This document shows positions 56,152 through 64,000 of a stretch of DNA of 64,000 nucleotides, one piece after another. Below the pieces are notes generated by a model, which was not told the DNA's origin, did no database searches, and saw only the letters and a list, made by a program, of their open reading frames with translations. Origin of the DNA: Forficula auricularia (taxonomy: Eukaryota > Arthropoda > Insecta > Dermaptera > Forficulidae); the NCBI GenBank assembly GCA_024734495.1, contig JALMQS010000085.1, forward strand, positions 17,492,474-17,556,473. The letters run 5' to 3'. Within the stretch, counting starts at the first letter, position 1. Each line of letters begins with the position of its first letter. Made by a program: the position numbers and the translations under genes.

Positions 56152-56548
56152 GTAATATATAATTCTATTTAAAAATTTATTCATAGTAACGATTTTTCAT
56201 AATTATAAGAGTGTTAAATTTAAATTTTCGCGCCGTTTGGATAAAACAAAGAGATTCTTCTCTCCCTTAAAGCTAGACATGCGCACTAAGGCGTTCTTTT
56301 GTTTTAGGTAATTAAAATAATAGAATTAATACTAAGAATCTTCAGAAGAGAATATAACAAATTATTGATTTGATAGATCACATATTAAGGTAGTTCTTTC
56401 ATAAATGAAAAAATTCAAGAAGTCTTCGAAACTTGGAATATAAGTCATTAAAAGCATAATAAACACACTGTTAAAATTTGAAGACGATTTACCACACCAA
56501 ACATGAAATAATTGCAATTCAAAATGAAATTTTTTACTTATGGTAGAA

Positions 56549-58070
56549 TTTTTTTTTTTTTTTAATGCAATCGAATGCATCTCGAAAGACCCTTGCATTA
56601 CCGAAGAGAAGAGAAAGTTGATTAAGTGAGAGGGTGTAGACGTAGGTGTCTATGCACTCCGGTTTTGAAGGTTTGAAGATTATAGGTGCTGGGAAAGATA
56701 GAGGCTGGGAGAGAGTTCGAGTTCCTTGAAGTCATGGGGATATATGTATTCGCGAATGAAGTGGTCCGGCACTTTTCTAATTTGACCGCGAGAGAGTGTT
56801 GGGAGTCGGCAAAACGCGTGCTACGTGCAAAGCATGCTTTGGGGGAATTATTGATTTTATCTCATCAGAGCACCTGCCGTGATAGTATCTATAGAAAAGG
56901 GAAAGGGCAGAGACATTTCTTCGATGAGCCAGCGAGTCGAGGGAGTCGGTGAGGGTGGAATCGTCAATTAGCCTGACGGCTCGTTTCTGAATTGCATCCA
57001 GGGTAGCAAGAGAGTATTTTGAGGCTCCTCTCCATAGATGAGAGCCGTATTCGAGACAGGGGCGGATTTGGGCCTTGTAGATGGTGAGAAGTTGTGGGGG
57101 TTTGTAAAATCGCTTGGACCTGAATAAGAAGCCAATCTTCCTTGCTGCAGATTTCGCCACAGAGGAGATGTGTTCATTCCAAGACAGGTCAGATGCGACA
57201 GAGACGCCCAACATGGATAGGCTATCACACATTTTCAGGGTATTCGAATCGAAGTGAATATCAGGGAAATCTTTATTTTCGCGCCTAGAAATTAGACAAC
57301 ACTGAGTCTTGTTTGAATTAAAGTTAACTAAATTTTGAGAGCCCCATTTATTCAGTTTGTCTAGGTCGAGAGTAATTGAGGAGGCAACATTGATTCGATT
57401 ATTCGGGAGTGAGGGTTTGCCATGTAGAGTGCTATCGTCGGCGTAACAATGAGTGGGGTTTGCCGTTTGATCTATAAGGTCGTTTATATAAATTAGGAAG
57501 AGTGTGGAGGAGATTACAGAGCCTTGGGGAACACCAGAGTTTGTGGAGAACGATTCAGATGATGTTCCATCCACCACAACTTTTATACTTCGGTTTGTCA
57601 GAAAGCTTTCTATCCATTTGCGAAGTGTTGGTGTGAATCCAAAGGCTGGTAGTTTGGCAAGAAGATTTTTGTGCCAAACCTGGTCGAAAGCTTTGGAGAT
57701 ATCAAGGGCTACAGCGAGGGTTTCTTTTCCGGCCTCTAGAGTATTGTTCCAGGTGTGGGTGACATAGGTTAAGATGTCGCCTGTGGAACGATTTTGTCTG
57801 AATCCATATTGCCTATCGTGAATTAATTTATTGTTCTCTAAGTGATGAAGGACGTGTTGGTTTATGACCAATTCCATTATTTTGGAAAGAACAGAGGTGA
57901 TCGAGATAGGTCTGTAATCAGAGATTTGTGAAGAGTCTCCTTTTTTAAGGATAGGTGTGACTCTGGCTATTTTCCAGCTTTTGGGGAATATGCCCGATTC
58001 ATAAGAGAGTTGGAATAGCTTGGATAAGATAGGGGCAAGTTCAGGGGCGCACAGAATGTGAAAGGGTGGG
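56549..58070 (-). mobile_element. 5'-truncated non-LTR retrotransposon (Jockey/CR1-like)
   Basis: Minus-strand element with A-tail, seen as poly-T at 56549-56563, a 3' untranslated part shared with 26620-26885, and a reverse transcriptase ORF. It ends abruptly inside the RT domain at about 58070, as expected of target-primed insertion with 5' truncation. Confidence 0.88.
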
Positions 58071-58114
58071 AAAATGATCATTATTTTATTTTTTCTTTGA
58101 AGGACTTTCACCAT
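56777..58114 (-). CDS. Reverse transcriptase C-terminal part of LINE ORF2, truncated
   Basis: 445 codons open; true homology begins about residue 18 (ILCAPELAPILSKLFQLSYE), the preceding residues coming from the host transposon. RT blocks are clear: P-x-LKKGD, YRPISITSVLSKIMELVI, YGFRQNRSTGD, AVALDISKAFDQVWH, SGVPQGSVISSTLFLIYIND and the catalytic CYADDS (plus 57431-57445). The C-terminus (YKAQIRPCLEYGSHLW) is that of Jockey/CR1-type elements. Endonuclease and the N-terminal RT part are missing, so the product would be inactive although the frame is open, which suggests a recent insertion. Confidence 0.9.
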   Translation of the reverse strand: MVKVLQRKNKIMIIFPPFHILCAPELAPILSKLFQLSYESGIFPKSWKIARVTPILKKGDSSQISDYRPISITSVLSKIMELVINQHVLHHLENNKLIHDRQYGFRQNRSTGDILTYVTHTWNNTLEAGKETLAVALDISKAFDQVWHKNLLAKLPAFGFTPTLRKWIESFLTNRSIKVVVDGTSSESFSTNSGVPQGSVISSTLFLIYINDLIDQTANPTHCYADDSTLHGKPSLPNNRINVASSITLDLDKLNKWGSQNLVNFNSNKTQCCLISRRENKDFPDIHFDSNTLKMCDSLSMLGVSVASDLSWNEHISSVAKSAARKIGFLFRSKRFYKPPQLLTIYKAQIRPCLEYGSHLWRGASKYSLATLDAIQKRAVRLIDDSTLTDSLDSLAHRRNVSALSLFYRYYHGRCSDEIKSIIPPKHALHVARVLPTPNTLSRSN

Positions 58115-58412
58115 ATTGATGAAAAAATTAATATTTATTAGAATAATATATTCGGACTAACTTAAAAAAAATTGAAATTATTTACCTCGTAGTTTTGATA
58201 AAAATAAAAAAAAACATATTTGGGCGATTATTTTTTGTGGAGGGGATATAAGATCAATGGCTTGAAAACGATCCATTCATAAAAGAGTATATAGTAGTGT
58301 GAGAAGTACAGTCACGTTAAAAAACATAACCTAAAATTTTAGCACCGTTCATATTTATAGAGTGGTTACGATGCTAAAACTTTTTGTGTGGAATTGTCGA
58401 GAAAGAACTACC

Positions 58413-59737
58413 CTAATTGGTTAAAAATTTAACATTTTATGCCAATATTTTCAATCGAACACACGATAAATAAAAGAATGCAAATCTGAGGTAAATCACT
58501 TTTTCACGTCTGTGACAAATTTCATATCTTGGGGAAATTAATTCTTTTCAAGCTGCGAAAGTGATAACCGGTTAATAAAAAGAATAATATTAATTCCTTC
58601 CTTTATTTTTTAATTTCAATATATAATACTTAATAATTTAATACTTACGGTAGAAAAAAAAGATAAGTAAATTCAATTTTATTCGCTTTTTTCATTCTCT
58701 TTTCGATGTTATTAAATTTTCTTCAAATTGAATCGATTACACTGACATATTAAGAAAAGATTGAAAAAAATGAATGATTTTTTTTTGATGGGGAAGGAAG
58801 AATTCGAATAGCTATTGAAATGGAATCGATATTAAAATATTAAGAGTCTGAATTCTAATAAAAAATGAAGAGCCTCTTCATTGAAGTTTTCTCTATTTTG
58901 GAACAGACAATAATAAATTTTTAAAGGGGATGTAATATCAAGATATTTTATCTTGTACTTTCACTTCTTCTATATACTACTGTAAGAAAATAAATATTAT
59001 GTTTTTAATTTCACCATAGGTGGTACAGCAGAAAAATCCTTCCAGATGATCTCTCTTGAATTATAAAGTCTAATAAATAAATAAATAAATAAATCTGAGA
59101 AACTTGTTCAGGCTTTTTTCAAGGCTCTCAACAAAATTTCGTGATTTTTGTCATCGAACAGTTTGAGCTAAAATTGATACTTTGCACAGATGAGCAGTTT
59201 ATTAATTCAAACATGTGGGCTAATTTTCAGCTTATTAGTTATACTTCTTAGAAAACTCGGTGTATGTCAATTTAATATTTTTTTGCACTGTAATTATGAT
59301 ACTAAGAATAAATTCTTTGTTTTTGAAATACAAACATTTCGTGATCAAAACTGATTATTAGTCAGCTTAAAATCTACACTCCTTGCTTTTTAGACGAATG
59401 GGGAATATAAGCGATTGGTTTTTCGCCGCTTTATTCACTTTTTTTTATAAATAGTGACTAACTTGAGTATTAATTATTTTTATTAATCTTTAGTATAATA
59501 ATCCGTGAAGATGGGTACTTAGGGTTAAAATCCAAGGTTATTAGAGTACCTACCCAGGTGGATCATAATTTTTGGCTAATAAACGACGTACAAATAATGA
59601 CATCGTGTTACAGAATCATGAGATGGCCCATTTGGAAAATAATAGGGCTATATATATTTATCTCCTGACGACGTGTTAATATTTCTCCTTACTGGAGTCT
59701 AGAAAAGTAAGGAAACAAGAAATATTTAATAGTTATG
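58413..59737. other. AT-rich intron, nothing recognised
   Basis: No transposon end, exon or RNA gene is supported. Confidence 0.5.
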
Positions 59738-60493
59738 AGCCGACCTGTCTACTCTATAACTCTTTGTTAATTTTTACATTTTCCTAATTTTCTATTTATA
59801 TTATATGGTTACATTATAGAAGTTTATTAGCTAGTGTTTTTTGGTAAGGAAATTAGTTATAAAGACAATGCTTTGACAATAATTTTGCAGCCGACCTGTC
59901 TACTCTAAAACTATTTGTTAATTTTTACATTTTTCCTAATTTTTTTATTTTATATGGTTACATTATAGAAGTTTATTAGCTATGTTTTGTTGGAAAGGAA
60001 AATAGTTGCAAAGACAATGCTTTGAGTATAATTTAGCAGCCGACCTGTCTATTCTAAAACTCTTTGTTAATTTTTATATTTTTCCTAATTTTTTTATTTA
60101 TATTATATGGTTACATTATAGAAGTTTATTAGCTATGTTTTGTTGGAAAGGAAATTAGTTACAAAGACAATGCTTTGACAATAATTTTGCAGCCGACCTG
60201 ACTACTCTAAAACTATTTGTTAATTTTTACATTTTTCCTAATATTTTTATTTAAATTATATCGTTACATTATAGAAGTTTATTAGCTATTTTTTGTTGGC
60301 GAAGAAATTAGTTACAAAAACAATGCGTTGACAATAATTTAGCAGCCGACCTGTCTACTCTATAACTCTGTGAATTTTTACATTTTTCCTAATTTTTTAA
60401 TTTAAATTATATGGTTACATTATAGAAGTTTATTAGCTATTTTTTGTTGATAAGGAAATTAGTTACAAAGACAATGTTTTGACAATACTTTGG
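59738..60493 (+). repeat. Satellite array: five tandem units of about 150 bp
   Basis: Units begin AGCCGACCTGTCTACTCTA at 59738, 59889, 60038, 60191 and 60344 (periods 151, 149, 153, 153). Each contains 'atggttacattatagaagtt' and ends 'aaagacaatgctttgacaat'. No hammerhead core (CTGANGA plus GAAA) is present. Confidence 0.93.
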
Positions 60494-60623
60494 CAACTCT
60501 TTTTAAATGAGTGCGCTAAAACTTTTTCCAGTAGGTATATTATTTTTGATTGTATTTCGGATTTTCAACGAAAGGCAATTGAACCTAAGTTTTTCACTTT
60601 ACAAAATTATTTAAAAAAATAAG

Positions 60624-61292
60624 CTGACGTGTTCTGATGTGGGCATCCACTTGACTTTACCATACAACCTGACCCCTAAAATTATTTATAATCATGTAGG
60701 GGGGGGGTGTTAGTTTTTGAATTTTTATTCTTCTGGGGTCCCACTGATTATGTATACAAAATTTGGTTTTGTTTGGTAAATGGCCAAGATTTTCATTTTT
60801 TGACCCTACACCCCCCCCCCATTTTAGGCGGTTAGTTTTTGAATTTTTAGATTTATGGAGGTCCGCTGATTATGCATACAAAATTTGGTTGAGTTTGCTC
60901 AAATGGCCTAGATTTTTAATTTTTAACCCCCTTCCACCCCCTTTAATTTTGGGTCGATATGCACCAAAATCTAATCAGCTCTTATTCTCAATGGACCAAA
61001 ACTACGTGTGAAATTTGGTTTCGATATTCACACTAGTTTTTGAGCTAGCTCGTTCACAAAAATTTGGTAACGCACAGACTAACGGACAACCAGACAGACT
61101 AACTAACAGACATTTTGACAAAACAATTATTATTTCAAAAAATATAATTTTTTCGATGTTCACTAATTAGAGCTTTTTTATAGAGCGAAATGTCATGGTT
61201 TCGCTCAATTTTTTTAATCAAAATAGTTTCAGCCGTTTTTTAGATATTTCGAAGAAAAGAAGAAAAAATGACCATACCCTGTATGGTAAAGT
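60624..61292 (-). mobile_element. ACTTTACCATACAGGG element, copy 4, minus strand
   Basis: Same family as 8421-9175, inverted. It holds three diverged GTCTGTTAGT-type units near 61075-61115, intermediate between copy 1 and the others. Confidence 0.75.
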
Positions 61293-61594
61293 AAACATTT
61301 AATCAATGTTTTATTTATCAAGAAAATTAACTAAAATGTATAATCGAGGCAAAAACAATCAATCGAAACACCACCCTATCGCCGAAAATGATTAAAAATA
61401 TGTTACCATTAACATTACCTAAATTTTTTATAATTTAGAGATTTTATAAGTACCGTTTTCTAATAAAGGACTTTTACATTTCTTATAGAATTATTCTTTT
61501 TACATCCTTTAAGTCTTTAGGAGTAGAAGCATTTCCGGTATGAAATAATTTAATGAGTAGCTAGTTAATGAAAATTCCTTTTTACTTTTTTCAG

Positions 61595-61799
61595 AGCCAT
61601 CAAAATAGGAGACAAAGAAGTGGAATTTCATCCTAATTTCCGTTTAATACTGCATACGAAATTGGCAAATCCTCATTATAAACCGGAAATGCAAGCTCAG
61701 ACGACGCTAATAAATTTCACAGTGACGAGGGATGGTCTCGAAGATCAATTGCTTGCGGAAGTAGTTAAAGCAGAACGTCCAGATCTCGAGGAGCTCAAG
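61595..61799 (+). CDS. Dhc93AB-like (DNAH9/11/17 group): Dynein heavy chain exon 10: AAA5, C-terminal part
   Basis: It completes the Arg codon, then encodes 68 residues: [20 protein letters not shown], then [20 protein letters not shown] and [45 protein letters not shown] and the [26 protein letters not shown] motif are hallmark dynein sequences of AAA5 leading to the strut/AAA6 linker. The acceptor is TTTTCAG and the donor GTAAGT, phase 0. The ORF extending to 61922 reads past the donor. Confidence 0.97.
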
Positions 61800-62419
61800 G
61801 TAAGTACTAGGTCCTATCTACGCCTAGGAAATTTACGGGGTGGTAATTTATGGGACTTGACTACTTACCACTTTCAGAATTGTTCCCCGGGATGTGGTCT
61901 TGGGTTATTAATCGGTGAATAATCGGAAATTATATCGGTTTTTGGTCAACCCTTTTGACTTCGGTCATTAAATCACTTCAATTGGGTTATATGAAATTTC
62001 TCCTTTTTGGTTAAATTTTCTAAAAAAATAAAAATATAAGGAGGAAAAATTCCCCTCCACCCTTAAGAAAATATTATATTTAATCGATTAAAAGCTTAAA
62101 TAGAAAAAAGAATGACAAAACAATTTTATGCTCAGGATTCGAGCACAGATTTTTAGTAGTTCTAAATATTTTCAATCAAACTTATTTAACTTTTTTCATA
62201 AAAATGCGATTTTTATTAAATTTATAAACAAAGATTGAGATAAATATTGGAAATTTTAAAGCGAATAATTGAAGCAATTTTATGAAAATGAAACAAAAAG
62301 TTTTAACATCTAAAATAAAGTAATATCTCTGAATTTAACATAGTCGTTTTATTGAAACTTATTGCCAACAATATGACTATATGGTATTTATAAAACCTTA
62401 AATTAAGAATAAACATTTT

Positions 62420-62620
62420 ATTTAATGGATTTTGATGAGGCCGCCCAAGCTTCAAAAAAGAGAGATAATTATAACTATCTTTTTTATTCCAAGCCGACGT
62501 TTCGGAGGTTTATTCCCTCCTTCTTCAATTAAAATGGGATTTGGCCATCATTATCATCAAGTCTATCACAAATAAATTCTTGACTTATCAGTCCGTCTCC
62601 AAAAACTACTTCAATCGTAT
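62420..62620. repeat. Family-1 repeat with decayed hammerhead (62491-62535, minus)
   Basis: Minus strand: TTGAAGA instead of CTGAAGA, extra A, stem II GGAGG-gaataaa-CCTCC, GAA, ACGT, C. Stem I next to the core no longer pairs. Flanks resemble 20470-20620 ('ttttgatgaggccgcccaag'). Confidence 0.7.
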
Positions 62621-63573
62621 TATAACATTTTATTCTCGATAATAGTTTAAAAATATTACTTTTTGAGAAAATGGCTAATAAATAAACCTGTAAAAACAAC
62701 CTAAATAAAAGAAACGGTTTATTTAGTAGACCTATTTGAGACAAAATCTTGCTGTGGTGCCTCCAGTCAATTTGCTTAAGATTTAAATTTATTTTCCTTA
62801 GAATTCACCATTTTTGAGTAATCCCAACCACAAACACTCATAAAAACAGACCAACACCTAAAAATTGTCTGATTGGATTCAATAGACCCTGTATTCAATA
62901 TCATTATCAAGTAATACATTCCTAAGACCGTTTTAACGCAATCACTCGCTCCTACTCAACTCTATCTCATAGCAATTCTTTCTCTTCACTAAATGACCCA
63001 TATCCCATATCTACCATTATCTGGGGAAAATACCCCACAACTAGGTATTCTACATTAGTAAAAATATGAAAATTGTTTTATGATAATATTTTTTTTTCAC
63101 TGTTCAATCCAGGTAAAATTTTAGCTCAAATATGGTACATATTTATTTTTTATTTTTTTTATAAATTTTATTAAACCAATTATTTTACATTAATTAATGT
63201 ATACATTGTATTTTTGCTTCGATTCCGAGTGCACTTCTCCACCATTGAGTGTCCTTATTCATCTTTAGTCCTTGTTTTTAATAAGAGGAAAAATCTAATT
63301 AGATAAAAAAAAACCTCTTTTCCGATAATTATTTCAATTCCATTTATTCCCCAATCAAGTCGATTGGTTCCTTTCTTCCCTCCTTCCCTTGTAATAATCA
63401 AGGTGCATATTTAATATAAAACAATTCATAAATAAAAAAGTTTTTTACTATTTAAATTTTTTTATTTAAAGTATATATTTAAATTTTGACATTGGCTATA
63501 CATTTCTCATAAATATATAGTATAGTATACCTACCTCTTTAAATAAATTTATTGATTTTCTATATCATTCCAG
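62621..63573. other. AT-rich intron end, nothing recognised
   Basis: It ends in the acceptor TTCCAG before exon 11. No repeat family was identified. Confidence 0.5.
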
Positions 63574-63794
63574 GCGGAATTGACAAAACAACAAAACGAT
63601 TTTAAAATTGCTTTGAAATCGTTAGAGGATGATCTTTTATCTCGATTATCATCAGCTGGTGGTAATTTACTAGGAGACACAGCGCTTGTTGAGAATTTAG
63701 AAACAACTAAACGAACTGCAGCGGAAATTGAGCGAAAAGTTACCGAAGCGAAACAAACATCAATACAAATTGACCAAGCAAGGGAACATTATAG
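63574..63794 (+). CDS. Dhc93AB-like (DNAH9/11/17 group): Dynein heavy chain exon 11: AAA5 strut / AAA6 linker
   Basis: Seventy-three residues plus two bases: [20 protein letters not shown], then [20 protein letters not shown] and [39 protein letters not shown] and the helical tail ending AREHY are typical. The charged helices correspond to the strut (buttress) that braces the stalk. The donor GTGACC at 63795 is weaker than the others; phase 2, split Arg expected. The gene continues beyond the window. Confidence 0.95.
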
Positions 63795-64000
63795 GTGACC
63801 ATCCTATAAAATATAACTACATGAAATAAACAAGCAATAATGCAATTACAATTGACTTCTTAATTAGCTCTAATAAACCACTTTAAGTATTTGAAATACA
63901 AAATAAAAACACCTTTAGCAAATCCAAAAAATCTATGGGTAATACAAAATAAATAAATACTCGAAAAAACCCTAAAAAATAACATCTAACTTCTATTACT

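Larger units (their letters stand above)
56389..58412. mobile_element. TTAA-targeting element, copy 2, interrupted by a LINE
   Basis: Perfect 12-bp ends GGTAGTTCTTTC and GAAAGAACTACC; TTAA on the left, CTAA on the right. Its flanking parts (56389-56548 and about 58070-58412) are an inverted copy of 43356-43859, showing where the LINE entered. Confidence 0.85.
6006..63794 (+). other. Dhc93AB-like (DNAH9/11/17 group): Partial gene: axonemal outer-arm dynein beta heavy chain, 11 exons
   Basis: Eleven exons read in order give one continuous peptide of 593 residues plus two bases of the next codon. It covers the stalk (coiled coil 1, microtubule-binding domain, coiled coil 2) and most of the AAA5 region of a dynein heavy chain. 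Every junction is GT-AG and codon phase is kept throughout (downstream intron phases 1,0,0,1,0,2,0,0,2,0,2). The wording (for example [44 protein letters not shown]) is that of the outer-arm beta/gamma-type DNAH9/11/17 clade, not of cytoplasmic or inner-arm chains. This protein drives microtubule sliding in cilia and sperm flagella. The gene is 5' and 3' partial, with no frameshift or internal stop, so it looks functional. Dhc93AB orthology is inferred from my knowledge of the clade. Confidence 0.9.

Noticed and set aside
59738..60493. Satellite as a hammerhead retrozyme array
   Set aside because: Unit length fits, but no CTGANGA plus GAAA pair was found on either strand.
61620..61922. 100-codon ORF as an independent gene
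   Set aside because: It is dynein exon 10 extended past the GTAAGT donor.

Overview
The window is AT-rich (roughly 70 percent by eye) eukaryotic DNA and lies almost entirely inside one gene on the plus strand. Eleven exons with canonical GT-AG borders (6006 to 63794) join in frame into 593 codons plus two bases. The peptide matches the axonemal outer-arm dynein beta heavy chain group (DNAH9/11/17 of vertebrates, Dhc93AB of Drosophila). It runs from stalk coiled coil 1 through the microtubule-binding domain and coiled coil 2 into the AAA5 region. Start, motor core AAA1-4, AAA6, C-terminus and stop lie outside the window. The transposon content and gene type suggest an insect with a large, repeat-rich genome; I cannot name the species.

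The exons make up under 3 percent of the window. The ten complete introns (1 to 13.6 kb) are packed with transposable elements, many nested. I can define four hAT-type elements or remnants (two with 8-bp target duplications that match exactly, one with a single mismatch), a dead Tc1/mariner transposon, two pogo/Tigger-like MITEs, TTAA- and TTA-targeting elements, a MITE family with 8-bp duplications, tRNA-derived SINEs, LINE fragments including one long reverse transcriptase ORF (56777-58114, minus), RTE relics, a tandem satellite, and many foldback (inverted-repeat) elements.

The most striking content is a dense set of hammerhead ribozyme motifs: about thirteen with the full conserved core and at least six decayed ones. 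They sit in three repeat families that differ in sequence but share a layout: CTGANGA, one extra nucleotide, a G-C-closed stem II, GAA, a perfectly palindromic stem III half (ACGT, ACTATAGT or ATATAT) and a cleavable C or T. Where target duplications can be read they are 10-12 bp, which suggests retroelement-like insertion (Penelope-like or retrozyme-like) rather than DNA transposition. Many copies lie in the arms of long inverted repeats. Four intact copies lie on the dynein sense strand inside introns.

Region by region: 1-6005 upstream intron with repeats; 6006-11029 exons 1-3 (end of coiled coil 1 and start of the microtubule-binding domain); 11030-25106 two repeat-rich introns around exon 4; 25107-32163 exons 5 and 6 (coiled coil 2) around a 6.7-kb intron with a layered hAT; 32164-42404 exons 7 and 8 with the nested hAT/hammerhead and mariner/hammerhead structures; 42405-55957 the longest intron; 55958-63794 exons 9-11 (AAA5) with a LINE insertion and a satellite array. 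No other host gene, tRNA gene, rRNA or CRISPR array was found.
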